The notes under the pieces were generated by a model. It was not told the DNA's origin, did no database searches, and saw only the letters and a list, made by a program, of their open reading frames with translations. Made by a program: the position numbers and the translations under genes. A stretch of DNA of 64,000 nt from an uncultured Collinsella sp. (GTDB lineage Bacteria > Actinomycetota > Coriobacteriia > Coriobacteriales > Coriobacteriaceae), in assembly GCA_944321445.1 (NCBI GenBank), contig CALULJ010000006.1, positions 1 to 64,000 on the forward strand, read 5' to 3'. The stretch's first letter is position 1, and each line of letters opens with the position of its first letter. Below, piece by piece: positions 16,814-25,239 of this stretch.

Positions 16814-18442
16814 ATGAGTAACGCCATGCGCGGGGTTTACACGAACCTCACCAAGATCCGTCGCACCGTGTTCAAAGAGGTCGCACGTATCGCCTACCAG
16901 GGCGGCGTGGACGTCGACGGAGATGGCATCGTCGATACCGACGATTACGGTTGGGTCGACAACCTTCCTTACGAGATCATCCCGGGCGATGTCGCTACCT
17001 ACCGCGAGAGCGTGCTGATCGAGCGCGCCGTCGTGGGCGAGCGCATCCGTCTGGCCATGGGCCTGCCGCTGCAGGGCGTGGACAAGCCCGCCATGCTCTC
17101 TGAGGGCGTGGCCGAGGCCGCCAAGCCCGAGACCTATTACGAGCCGCCGCTGATCAACGTCATCAGCTTCGCCTGCAACGCCTGCGAGGACAACGTCTAC
17201 CGCGTGAGCGATGCCTGCCAGGGCTGCATGGCGCACCCCTGCCGCGAGATCTGCCCCAAGGGCGCCATCTCCTTCGTGAACGGCAAGGCGCACATCGACC
17301 AGTCCAAGTGCATCAAGTGCGGCCGCTGCGCAAGTGTGTGCCCGTATTCCGCCATCCAGCACCGTGAGCGCCCTTGCGCCGCCGCCTGCGGTATGAATGC
17401 CATCGGTTCCGACGAGCAGGGCCGCGCCAAGATCGACTACGACAAGTGCGTCTCCTGCGGCCAGTGCGTCGTCAACTGCCCGTTCGGTGCCATCGCCGAC
17501 AAGAGCCAGATCTTCCAGGTCATCCAAGCCATCCGTGATGGCCAGGAGGTCATCGCCGAGGTCGCGCCCGCCTTCGTGGGCCAGTTCGGCGGCAAGGGCA
17601 ACGTCGACAAGCTGCGCCAGGCCTTCAAGGAGCTCGGCTTCTCCGGCATGGAGGAGGTCGCGCTCGGCGCCGACCTGTGCGCCGTGCAGGAGGCCGGCGA
17701 CTTCCTCGAGGAGGTCCCCGAGAAGATCCCGTTCATGGGCACCTCGTGCTGCCCGGCGTGGTCGGTCATGGCCAAGATGGAGTTCCCCGAGCATGCCGAC
17801 TGCATCTCGATGGCGCTCACGCCCATGACGCTCACCGCGCGCCTCATTCGCAAGCAGCACCCCAACGCCAAGATCGTGTTCGTTGGCCCCTGCTCGGCCA
17901 AGAAGCTCGAGGCGCAGCGCAAGTCCGTCAAGTCCGAGGTCGACTTCGTGCTGACCTTCGAGGAGATGGCGGGCATGATGGAGGCCAAGGGCATCGACTA
18001 CACGAAGCTTGAGGGCGAGGGTTCGAGCGACTTCGAGGTCGCTTCCACCGACGGCCGCAACTTCGCCGTTGCCGGCGGTGTCGCCAACGCCGTGGTGAAC
18101 GCCATCCACCGCGATGACCCCTCGCGCATCGTTAAGATCGCCAACGCCGAGGGTCTCGACAACTGCCGCAAGATGCTGAAGGACGCCATCAAGGGCAAGT
18201 ACGACGGCTATCTGCTCGAGGGCATGGCCTGCCCGGGCGGTTGCGTCGCGGGCGCCGGCACCCTGCAGTCCATCACCAAGACGGCTGCCATGGTGAAGGC
18301 CTACGCTAAGAAGTCCCCGCACAAGAACGCGCCGGACGATGCCTACATCGACTGGATCCCTGAGCTCGAGCGCCCGGAGGACGGCAAGTCCGATGCCGTC
18401 GCCGAGGCCCACGAGGCGCTGACCCCGGAGGCGCAGGAGTAG
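16814..18442 (+). CDS. Monomeric [FeFe]-hydrogenase (group B-like)
   Basis: A 542-residue iron hydrogenase that interconverts protons and H2 in the cytoplasm. The N-terminal half is cysteine-rich: CNACEDN, CQGCMAHPCREICP, then two ferredoxin clusters CIKCGRCASVCP and CVSCGQCVVNCP. The H-cluster motifs are TSCCPAW (C312, C313), GPCSAKK (C360) and MACPGGC (C473, C477). The second motif lacks the Met of the more common MPC form, which fits group B enzymes. Start ATG 16814 has GAGAGGGG upstream; TTG 16808 is also in frame. No hydE, hydF or hydG maturase is in the window. It stands alone between an ABC operon and an ATPase gene, so its electron partner (ferredoxin probably) is not shown by context. 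Confidence 0.9.
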   Translation: MSNAMRGVYTNLTKIRRTVFKEVARIAYQGGVDVDGDGIVDTDDYGWVDNLPYEIIPGDVATYRESVLIERAVVGERIRLAMGLPLQGVDKPAMLSEGVAEAAKPETYYEPPLINVISFACNACEDNVYRVSDACQGCMAHPCREICPKGAISFVNGKAHIDQSKCIKCGRCASVCPYSAIQHRERPCAAACGMNAIGSDEQGRAKIDYDKCVSCGQCVVNCPFGAIADKSQIFQVIQAIRDGQEVIAEVAPAFVGQFGGKGNVDKLRQAFKELGFSGMEEVALGADLCAVQEAGDFLEEVPEKIPFMGTSCCPAWSVMAKMEFPEHADCISMALTPMTLTARLIRKQHPNAKIVFVGPCSAKKLEAQRKSVKSEVDFVLTFEEMAGMMEAKGIDYTKLEGEGSSDFEVASTDGRNFAVAGGVANAVVNAIHRDDPSRIVKIANAEGLDNCRKMLKDAIKGKYDGYLLEGMACPGGCVAGAGTLQSITKTAAMVKAYAKKSPHKNAPDDAYIDWIPELERPEDGKSDAVAEAHEALTPEAQE

Positions 18443-18464
18443 CCCCAAGCTCCATCTGACACAT

Positions 18465-18500
18465 ATGCGGCCGTCTTCCACCGGGAGGCGGCCGCATTTC
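18465..18500 (+). terminator. Hairpin after hydrogenase gene, weak intrinsic terminator
   Basis: ATGCGGCCG (18465-18473) pairs with CGGCCGCAT (18489-18497) around a 15-base loop, followed by a short TTCT. It lies 22 bases past the hydrogenase stop. The T-run is poor, so termination may be partial. Confidence 0.5.
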
Positions 18501-18515
18501 TATGCCGAGGTCCAA

Positions 18516-18604
18516 TCTTCTCCGTATTTCGGAGAAGAAATGGCCGCATCTTCTCCGGATTCCGGAGAAGACCTGGTATAATCTTCTCCGTATTCCGGAG
18601 AAGA
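18516..18604. repeat. Three 23-bp palindromes at exact 33-bp spacing, with a promoter embedded
   Basis: Copies at 18516-18538, 18549-18571 and 18582-18604 share TCTTCTCCG, a five-base centre and CGGAGAAGA; the arms are identical in all three and centres are TATTT, GATTC and TATTC. The spacing of 33 bp is about three helical turns, so all face the same side of DNA. A perfect -10 box TATAAT (18577-18582) abuts the third copy, 34 bases before the ATPase start at 18616. The arrangement fits cooperative operators over a promoter. Because 33 is a multiple of three, the copies could instead encode an 11-residue repeat (LLRIPEK plus four residues) if translation began at 18502. Confidence 0.75.
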
Positions 18605-18615
18605 TTGGAACGCCG

Positions 18616-19986
18616 ATGTATGAGGACCTTGTCGCAGAGTATCTTGAATACGAGCTTCCGCCCTATATCACACGCGAGCGTGCGGTTCCATCTCTTCCCT
18701 CTCCGCAGAGACGCAACCTCATCACGACGCTCATCGGTGTGCGCCGGTGCGGGAAGACCTACCTGCTTTTTCAGATGATGGATGAGCTGGTTAGAGCGGG
18801 CGTCTCGCGCGAACGCGTATTCTACTTCCCGTTCGATGACGATCGCCTTGGGGAGCTGGATTCTTCTACAGCAGCACGGATTCTTGACGCGTATTACGCT
18901 CTCGTCCCCGATGCGGCAGAGGGATGTTACCTGTTTTTCGACGAAATCCAAGACGTGCCCGGATGGAATGCATTCGCGCGTCGTGTGGCGGAGCAAAATG
19001 CGGTGACGTTGGTGCTGACCGGATCTTCCTCGAAGCTGCTTTCATCGGAGATTTCTACAAAGCTGCGTGGGCGATCGCTCTCTTATGAAGTTTGGCCTTT
19101 GGGCTTTGGGGAGTTCTGTCGGTTTCACGACATCGACTGCGACGTTAGAGGAGGTACCTTTACGTCGAGGAAAGCGGGTCGCTTGGCGCAGGCTTTTAGG
19201 TCCTATCTCGATATCGGGGGCTTCCCTGCGGTTCAGCGTCTTGATATCACGACGCGCTCGCGTCTGCTTCAGCAATACGCTGACGAAATCATGACCAAGG
19301 ACGTGCTTGAGCGCTTTGGCAATGCTTCGTATCGAGCGGGCAGAATGCTCGCGCTCGGTGTATTGCGGTCGACGGGGCTTAAGTTTTCCGTCAACAAGCA
19401 GGTGAAAGCTATGCGCTCGTCGGGAATCTCGCTTTCCAACGAGTCCGCCTATGCGCTGCTCGACGACTTTGCGGATGCGCATCTTGCATACAAGGTGAGC
19501 GACTACAGCTTATCGATTAAGGAGAATCCGAAGAGCACCTATAAGGTCTACTCGGTGGATCAGGGGCTTTCGTATGCGGTTGCGCCCGCCAACCATGTGG
19601 ATATAGGCCAGCGTTTTGAGACGGCTGTGTTCATGGAGCTGAAGCGCCGCTATGGGGACCTTCGCGACCGAGTTATAGCGCGCTACGCATCGGCTCAGTG
19701 CCCAGAGTTGAATTTCATCGTAGGCGACGTCATGCTAGGCGCGGAGTACGAGCTCATCCAGGTGGCGTTGGAAAGTGGTGCAGGCAGGTCGGGCGCTTCC
19801 GGCCCGGTATCGGAGAAGTATCGAAGCGAAGTCGGCAACCTTGTGAAGGCCATGGGGGAGACGGGGCTTGTCGAGTCGTACCTTGTCACGCTGGACGAAC
19901 AGGAAGATGTTTTCGTTGAAACCGGAACGGTGCACATCGTGCCCGCATGGAAGTGGTTTCTGAGCAGCTCGAGAAACCTAAGCTGA
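18616..19986 (+). CDS. AAA_14/DUF4143 ATP-binding protein
   Basis: A 456-residue ATPase of the widespread AAA_14 plus DUF4143 family, found in many copies in Coriobacteriia and archaea; its cellular role is not established. Walker A is GVRRCGKTYLL, Walker B is CYLFFDEIQDVPGW, sensor-1-like LVLTGSSSKLLSSEIS, and RGRSLSYEVWPLGFGEF is a family hallmark. The C-terminal DUF4143 part ends with CPELNFIVGDV, a D/E-hxx pattern like restriction-nuclease folds, and ELIQVALE. Start ATG 18616 was chosen because it lies after the -10 box, but an in-frame ATG at 18502 would add 38 residues encoded by the palindromes. It converges with the BrxD-like gene. Confidence 0.82.
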   Translation: MYEDLVAEYLEYELPPYITRERAVPSLPSPQRRNLITTLIGVRRCGKTYLLFQMMDELVRAGVSRERVFYFPFDDDRLGELDSSTAARILDAYYALVPDAAEGCYLFFDEIQDVPGWNAFARRVAEQNAVTLVLTGSSSKLLSSEISTKLRGRSLSYEVWPLGFGEFCRFHDIDCDVRGGTFTSRKAGRLAQAFRSYLDIGGFPAVQRLDITTRSRLLQQYADEIMTKDVLERFGNASYRAGRMLALGVLRSTGLKFSVNKQVKAMRSSGISLSNESAYALLDDFADAHLAYKVSDYSLSIKENPKSTYKVYSVDQGLSYAVAPANHVDIGQRFETAVFMELKRRYGDLRDRVIARYASAQCPELNFIVGDVMLGAEYELIQVALESGAGRSGASGPVSEKYRSEVGNLVKAMGETGLVESYLVTLDEQEDVFVETGTVHIVPAWKWFLSSSRNLS

Positions 19987-19992
19987 CGGGAC

Positions 19993-20021
19993 GGCGCGGA
20001 GCAGCCTGTCTGTTCCGCGCC
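19993..20021. terminator. Hairpin between convergent genes
   Basis: GGCGCGGA (19993-20000) pairs with TCCGCGCC (20014-20021), extended by a GCA/TGT wobble step. It sits between two convergent stop codons, so it could serve both strands, but no clear T-run follows on either side. Confidence 0.4.
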
Positions 20022-20030
20022 GCGGTTCCG

Positions 20031-21329
20031 TTAGATGGTGAACTCCGCGAAGGGGGCGTCTTCCGCCGCTGCTGGCTGTCCCGCCCCTGCCACGGCTCCT
20101 TCGTCGCGCAGCAGGGCCGAGATGTCCTGGTCGGGGTTTTGGTAGGCGATGTCGAGCAGCTCGATGAAGTCGCGGATGACTTCGCGTGGCGTCAGGTGGG
20201 TGTTGGCGCCCACGCGGCCGAACTCGATCTGCAAAAACGCGGCAAGGTCCTCGTCGGTTACGGTGTTCTGATAGCCGAAGTAGCCCGCATGGATCTGCGC
20301 GAGCTTCTCGATGAGCACGAGGAGCTCCTCGTAGGTGAGCGGATGCAGGCGGATGATGGGCGCGAGCATGTCGCGCATGTCCTCGCGCGCAAAGCGTCCT
20401 TGCGTAAGGCGGCTGCGCAGCGCCTCGTAGGAGAACACGCCGCGCCGGCGGTCCTCGATGGAGGTCGGCGTTCCGCCCATGATGATGCCCAGGTAATGCG
20501 CCTTGCCCTGCAGCGTGTCGTTGTACATGGTGAGGATCTTCTCGTAGTTGTACTGGCGCGTGATGGCGTTGGGGATCTTGTACAGGTTCACGAGCTCGTC
20601 GATGAGCACGAGAAGCCCCCGGTAGCCCGCGCCGACAAGAAACGCTCCGATGAGCTTCACATAGTCGTACCAGTCGTCGTCGGTGATGATGACGGAGGTG
20701 CCCAGCTCGCTTTTCGCCTCGGTCTTGGTGCGAAATTCGCCGCGTAGCCAGCGGGCGACGCTCGACTTCGTCTCGTCGTCGCCCTCGGCGCACGCCTGGT
20801 AGTAACGCACGAGCATGCGCGCGAAGTCAAAACCGTGTACGAGCTCCTCCAGGTGCGCGACGCTCGCCCGTGCGCGTGCCAGGCCGTCTCCCTCCGCAGC
20901 CTCGTCGACGTGCGCCACCCAGCGGTCCAAGATGAGCCCGAGTGCGCCGCCTTCGGGGCGCGTCTTGGTGGAGAGGTTGCGGATGAGCTCGCGGTAGGTG
21001 GCGAGGCCCTGTCCCTGTCCGCCCTGCAAGCGCCGTTCGGGCGAGAGGTCCGCATCGGCGACGACGAAGTTCTCGCCCATGGCGTGCGTGCGGATCGTCT
21101 GGAGCAAAAAGCTTTTGCCCGCGCCGTAGCGGCCCACCAAAAAGCGGAAGGAAGCGCCCCCGTCTGCGATGAGGTCGAGGTCGGTAAGGAGCGCGCGAAT
21201 CTCCACCTCGCGGCCCACGGTGATGTAGGGCAGGCCGATGCGCGGCACCACGCCGCCCTTCAGCGAGTTCAAGATGACGGCTGCCACGCGCTTGGGAACG
21301 CGGGGTGCAGTCTGCGCGGTATCGGTCAT
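20031..21329 (-). CDS. BrxC/BrxD-like P-loop ATPase (DUF2791 family)
   Basis: A 432-residue ATPase. Walker A is GRYGAGKSFLL (residues 66-76), Walker B is GLLVLIDELVNLY, and GIIMGGTPTSIEDRRRGVFSYEALRSRL is highly typical of the DUF2791 family, now associated with BREX proteins BrxC/BrxD. Other marks are QYNYEKILTMYNDTLQG and the C-terminal LTPREVIRDFIELLD. Its start ATGA overlaps the stop of the upstream TerB_N gene by four bases, so the two are translationally coupled. No PglZ, PglX or BrxL is visible, so this is not a recognisable BREX locus. In related Actinobacteria such an ATPase is commonly encoded with a TerB_N protein and an Lhr-like helicase; a candidate helicase is at 11589-14045. 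Function unknown. Confidence 0.78.
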   Translation of the reverse strand: MTDTAQTAPRVPKRVAAVILNSLKGGVVPRIGLPYITVGREVEIRALLTDLDLIADGGASFRFLVGRYGAGKSFLLQTIRTHAMGENFVVADADLSPERRLQGGQGQGLATYRELIRNLSTKTRPEGGALGLILDRWVAHVDEAAEGDGLARARASVAHLEELVHGFDFARMLVRYYQACAEGDDETKSSVARWLRGEFRTKTEAKSELGTSVIITDDDWYDYVKLIGAFLVGAGYRGLLVLIDELVNLYKIPNAITRQYNYEKILTMYNDTLQGKAHYLGIIMGGTPTSIEDRRRGVFSYEALRSRLTQGRFAREDMRDMLAPIIRLHPLTYEELLVLIEKLAQIHAGYFGYQNTVTDEDLAAFLQIEFGRVGANTHLTPREVIRDFIELLDIAYQNPDQDISALLRDEGAVAGAGQPAAAEDAPFAEFTI

Positions 21330-23062
21330 ATCAGCAGCTCCTCGATGTCGTTACGATAGTCTTCCACCACCTGCGGCCCAGCGTCGCCAAACTCGATGAC
21401 GGTGTCTCCCACCACGTCGAACAGCGCCTCGTTGATGCTATCGACAAGCATGTCCTCAGAGGTGCCGGCGGTGGCCTGCACCCGGGCGTCGGCGTCGCGA
21501 GTCATGAGGGCGGCGAGGTAGGCGGCCTGGCGCTCATCAAGCGGACCGTCCGAAGAGGCGTTGGTCGCTCCGGCGGCGGGCGCGGAGTTGCCGGACCCAG
21601 ACGTCACGACGGCCCTGTTCACGGCGCTTGCTTTCATGGTATCCGTGAGCGCGGACACGGCATCCGGTTCCTGACGTTCGGCCTTCGTCTCCTGCAGGAA
21701 TGCGACAGCGACGTCTGTGGCGAGGCTCTCTTCCGCAGCGCCGGGAGCTTCCTCGCGCTCCTCGTCCACGAGTAGCGCCTCACGGGTTTGGGCAGCGGCG
21801 CTGCGGATTCCAGAGAGCTTCGACAGGTCGATGTCGATGACGCGCGGCGCGTGCGCGGCCGACCATGCGCGCCAGGCCTCGATCTCGCGATCGATCATGG
21901 TGTCGAGGTACCGGGGGATCTTCTCCTCCTTGAGCGGATGTTCGTATCCCGCCGCCGCGCGCATCTTGCGGTCGACGGCGCGCATAGCCTCGCCCAGCTT
22001 GGGTGAACGCGACCGGCTTCCGTGGACGCGCTCGCAGGTCCACAGGCCGCCCTTGCAGGTAAAGTGGCAAATCTCATCCAAGTCGTAGATGCAGTCCGCA
22101 TGGCGCGCAGGGTCGTAGAACACGGCCGAGGCGAACATGGTGTAGGGCAGGCGCGCGCTCGACCCGAACAGGCTCTCGATGAGGCCCAACTTGCGGTGCT
22201 TGCCGTAGTAGCGGCACAGCTGCACATACACGGCGCACGCGACGTGGGTGAGGCCGTCGGGGTCGTTGCGGTAATACCGGGATGTTGAGATGCGGTAGGT
22301 CGAAAGAGCATCGATGGCCGCCAGGAGTCGCTGCTCAACATCCGAATCGGGCGGCAGCAGGGCGCCGGTGTTCGAAGACCGTTTGCGGCCAGCAGGCTGC
22401 GCGGGCGCGGCGTGCGCAAGTGCCGTATCCTGCGCCGTCTTGAGCTCCATGAGCATGCGGTCGTGCGCTAGGGCTTTTTGGTCGGCAAGCAGCTGGGGGT
22501 CGAGGCCGTGATAGACCGCGTAGTCTTGCAGCCAAACTCGCGCATACCGGTCGATTTCCGGCGCGTAGGTTCTATACGCCTCCCAAAACCCCTTGATGAG
22601 GTCGAAGCCTTCCCGCGGACTGTTGACGCCGATGCCACACAGCAGCTCGTACAGGTAAACATAGGCAAACGAGAGTGATGTCTCCTCGACCCTCCCGCGG
22701 CGCACGGCGGCACGCCAGGTGAAATACCCGCGCAGCTGCCGGTCGCTCATGGCGTTGTAGGTAGGGTAGAACGCCTTGAACGTGCCGTGGTAGGGGCAGT
22801 CGTCCTCGAAGTCCGCCATGAACGTGCCCTGGCGCCAAAACAGTTCGGCTTCGGTGAGCCACCGCCCCTGGCCGCCGTTTTCCCCTGGCAACCAGCGCGA
22901 GATGGCGCGCATCTCGCGGTAGCGGTCGGGCAGATAGTTCGCCATTTGGCGCCCCGTGGTGAGGATGGGCTCGTCGGTATAGATGCGCTCGGAGAAGTGG
23001 GAGCTGCGCCGCATGCGCTCATCGTTCACGATGCGGTCGATGATGCTTTGGATATCGGGCAC
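21326..23062 (-). CDS. TerB_N domain protein, partner of the BrxD-like ATPase
   Basis: A 578-residue soluble protein. Residues about 60-230 have the TerB_N pattern: FKAFYPTYNAMSDRQLRGYF, TWRAAVRRGRVEETSLSFAY, VYLYELLCGIGVNSPREGFD and FWEAYRTYAPEIDRYARVWL. The centre has Arg/Tyr-rich helices (YRNDPDGLTHVACAVYVQL, CRYYGKHRKLGLIESLFGSS). The C-terminal third is Ala-rich and acidic, with low complexity around 470-540, and ends in a helical segment containing EALFDVVGDTVIEFGD. TerB_N and related domains occur with ATPases and helicases in the Ter-linked stress systems described by comparative genomics. No enzymatic residues are evident. It is the first gene of a two-gene operon. Confidence 0.7.
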   Translation of the reverse strand: MPDIQSIIDRIVNDERMRRSSHFSERIYTDEPILTTGRQMANYLPDRYREMRAISRWLPGENGGQGRWLTEAELFWRQGTFMADFEDDCPYHGTFKAFYPTYNAMSDRQLRGYFTWRAAVRRGRVEETSLSFAYVYLYELLCGIGVNSPREGFDLIKGFWEAYRTYAPEIDRYARVWLQDYAVYHGLDPQLLADQKALAHDRMLMELKTAQDTALAHAAPAQPAGRKRSSNTGALLPPDSDVEQRLLAAIDALSTYRISTSRYYRNDPDGLTHVACAVYVQLCRYYGKHRKLGLIESLFGSSARLPYTMFASAVFYDPARHADCIYDLDEICHFTCKGGLWTCERVHGSRSRSPKLGEAMRAVDRKMRAAAGYEHPLKEEKIPRYLDTMIDREIEAWRAWSAAHAPRVIDIDLSKLSGIRSAAAQTREALLVDEEREEAPGAAEESLATDVAVAFLQETKAERQEPDAVSALTDTMKASAVNRAVVTSGSGNSAPAAGATNASSDGPLDERQAAYLAALMTRDADARVQATAGTSEDMLVDSINEALFDVVGDTVIEFGDAGPQVVEDYRNDIEELLI

Positions 23063-23179
23063 GGCTCCTCCTCTCGTTCGCGCAAAGGGTAGTAGACTAT
23101 TCTACCACAGAGGCAAACAGATGTTCGTCTATATGGCGCGAGAGGTGCGCAGCGCGAGGATGCCAAGGCTGCTGGGGAA

Positions 23180-23794
23180 TCAGCGGCAAAGCAGGCGGTA
23201 GGCAGCTTTTGGGATGGGGCAGCGGGCGAGGATGATGTTGCCTTGGCGCACGCGCGTCGTATCGCGGGTGATCTGGGCGGCCTCTTCGACCGAGGTTCCC
23301 AGCCGGACCGCCGCGATGAGGGCGTCGGTGGCCTCGGAGCGCCAGCGGCGGAGCGTGCCCATGCGCGGGCTTTTCGCCGTGCGGGCGATAAGCGCGCCGC
23401 CGCCGACGATGACTCCGCCGCGCCAGGGTATGCCGGCGTCAGCGCAGCGCCTGTCGAGCTCATCCAGGGCAGCCAAGGCGTCTGCAGGGTCATGCGAATC
23501 GGTTGCGCACAGGGCGTACAGGGGTACCGGGTGGGCGGCGATTGCGTCCAGCATGTCGATCGCGCGGTCAGGCAGGGTGGCGCCTTGCACGGTGAAGGCG
23601 GCGACGAGGGCATCGGTGTCATCGGCAGGGGAGGAGGCGCTGTCTGCCCACGTGACGGTTGGCACCTCGCTTTTGCCCATGCGCGCATAGGCACACAGCG
23701 CATCTGCGAAGTCTTCGAGCAAAAGGCGTGCGGCGCCGGAGGCGTTCGGCAGGTCGGCGTCAACGAGTTCGACGCGCCGCAGGGTATCCGGCAT
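23180..23794 (-). CDS. Degenerate flavodoxin-fold / NAD(P)H-reductase-like protein
   Basis: A 204-residue protein with a good ribosome site (GGAAGGAG) before ATG 23794. The pattern DALVAAFTVQGATLPDRAIDML, VPLYALCATDSHDPADALAAL, then RCADAGIPWRGGVIVGGGALI resembles the flavodoxin-like family in which one finds D-x-I-x4-PLYVDSLP, YAIxNxGFxE and W-x-GGxxIGxG. The canonical N-terminal flavin loop GSPRxxGNS is not present; only ASGAARLLLEDFADAL occupies that place. It may therefore not bind FMN, or may have been trimmed. It is on the same strand as, and upstream of, the TerB_N gene but 117 bp away, so a functional link is uncertain. Confidence 0.5.
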   Translation of the reverse strand: MPDTLRRVELVDADLPNASGAARLLLEDFADALCAYARMGKSEVPTVTWADSASSPADDTDALVAAFTVQGATLPDRAIDMLDAIAAHPVPLYALCATDSHDPADALAALDELDRRCADAGIPWRGGVIVGGGALIARTAKSPRMGTLRRWRSEATDALIAAVRLGTSVEEAAQITRDTTRVRQGNIILARCPIPKAAYRLLCR

Positions 23795-23997
23795 CGCTTC
23801 TCCTTCCCGTGCCGTTTGGGTCTTCGGAAGCTATTGTATCGGCATCGCGTGTGCCGGCGTCCAATAACGGGGATGCGGTGGGGACGAGCGGCCGACAACG
23901 TCTTTATAATGGGCGATGCGCCAAAGCAACCTCGATGCATCCGGATAGCGGTATCGTATCGGGCGACATGTGGGCGCGCGCAGAAAGGAACCCGACT

Positions 23998-25140
23998 ATG
24001 CTTCGTCCTCTGAACACCGCCGTCTGCCAGCTGCAACCCTCCGGTATCCGCCGTATCAACATGCTTGCCGCGCGGCGAGGCGATTGCATCCCGCTGGCGC
24101 TCGGGGAGCCCGATTTCGATACCCCGCGGGCCATTTCGGACGAAGTCGTCGCTGCGCTCGATCGCGGCGAGACGCATTACCCGCCCAACAACGGTACGCG
24201 CGAGCTGCGCTCGGCGCTTTCCTCCTATATGGAGCAGCAGGGCCTCGCGTACAAGCCCGAAGAGATCGCGCTCACCGCGGGCGCGACCGAGGCCATTACG
24301 GCGACGTTTTTGGCCATGCTCGAGCCAGGCGACGAGGTCATCATTCCCGTGCCGGCGTTCACGCTGTATGAAGCGTCGGTGCGTCTGTGCCGCGGCGTGC
24401 CAGTGCTGCTCGACACGTCGCGCAATGGATTCCAAATCGATGAGGCGAGCCTGCGTGCGCTCGTGACGGACGCCACGAAGGCCATCATCATCTGCACGCC
24501 CGGCAACCCCACGGGCTGTCTGCTCGATGCTGCATCGATCGATGCCATCGCCGCCGTGGCGCAGGAGTTCGGCCTGTATGTGATCGCCGACGATGTGTAC
24601 AACCGTCTGGTGTACACGGACGGGTACGAGCGCTTCGCGCTGCGCCATCCCGAGCTGCGCGACCGCACGGTCGTGATCGACAGCTTCTCGAAGCCGTGGG
24701 CCATGACGGGCTGGCGTCTGGGTTGGTTTGCGGCCGATGCCCCGGTGTTCGCGCAAATTGCGAAGGCGCACCAGTACACCATCTCCTCCGTCCCGGCGTT
24801 CACGATGTCGGCGGCCATTCGCGCGCTCAAGACCGACCCCGCCCCCATGCTCGACATATACCGCGCGCGTCGGGATCGCGTGCTGCGCGCACTCGACACC
24901 ATGGGGCTTTCCCCGGCGGTCGTGCCCCAGGGCGCGTTCTATGTGTTCTTGCCGGTTACCGAGGTCACGGGCATCGACTCGCAGGAGTTCTGCGAGCGCG
25001 CGATCGAGGAGGCGGGCGTGGGTCTGGTTCCCGGCGAGTGCTTCGGTACGCCCGGGTTCGCGCGCCTGTCGTATTGCGTGGCCGACGACGCCCTGGACGA
25101 GGGTTTGCGCCGTCTGGAGCGCTTCGTGCGCGGCCTGTAG
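23998..25140 (+). CDS. Class I/II PLP-dependent aminotransferase (AspC/PatA-like)
   Basis: A 380-residue fold-type I aminotransferase that moves an amino group between an amino acid and a 2-oxoacid. Family features: LALGEPDFDTP near the N-terminus, HYPPNNGTRELRSAL, the NPTG motif CTPGNPTGCL that contacts PLP, VIADDVYNRLVY, and SFSKPWAMTGWRLGW with the Schiff-base lysine K232. The C-terminal arginine that binds the substrate carboxylate is in FARLSYCVADD. Start ATG 23998 follows AAAGGAA. Substrate specificity (aspartate, aromatic or N-acetyl-diaminopimelate type) cannot be read. It stands immediately before the ribosomal L10 leader and is probably a separate transcript. Confidence 0.88.
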   Translation: MLRPLNTAVCQLQPSGIRRINMLAARRGDCIPLALGEPDFDTPRAISDEVVAALDRGETHYPPNNGTRELRSALSSYMEQQGLAYKPEEIALTAGATEAITATFLAMLEPGDEVIIPVPAFTLYEASVRLCRGVPVLLDTSRNGFQIDEASLRALVTDATKAIIICTPGNPTGCLLDAASIDAIAAVAQEFGLYVIADDVYNRLVYTDGYERFALRHPELRDRTVVIDSFSKPWAMTGWRLGWFAADAPVFAQIAKAHQYTISSVPAFTMSAAIRALKTDPAPMLDIYRARRDRVLRALDTMGLSPAVVPQGAFYVFLPVTEVTGIDSQEFCERAIEEAGVGLVPGECFGTPGFARLSYCVADDALDEGLRRLERFVRGL

Positions 25141-25193
25141 CGGTGCGCACCGCGTGGAGGCCTTGTGCAGAGCGGCGTTTTTCAGGCCCGTAC

Positions 25194-25222
25194 TTGACGC
25201 GGCCCGAGCCCCACGCCATACT
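25194..25222 (+). promoter_or_regulatory. Promoter for the rplJL transcript
   Basis: TTGACG (25194-25199) and CATACT (25217-25222) are separated by 17 bases and lie just upstream of the L10 leader, the expected place for the rplJ promoter. Confidence 0.5.
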
Positions 25223-25239
25223 ACTTGAGGTTCACGCAC

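Noticed and set aside
18516-18604. Three repeats considered as a CRISPR array
   Set aside because: The repeats are perfect palindromes with only 10 bases between them, there are just three, and no cas genes are near.
20031-23062. Calling the BrxD-like ATPase region a BREX phage-defence locus
   Set aside because: No PglZ, PglX, BrxA, BrxB or BrxL is present; only the ATPase family is shared.
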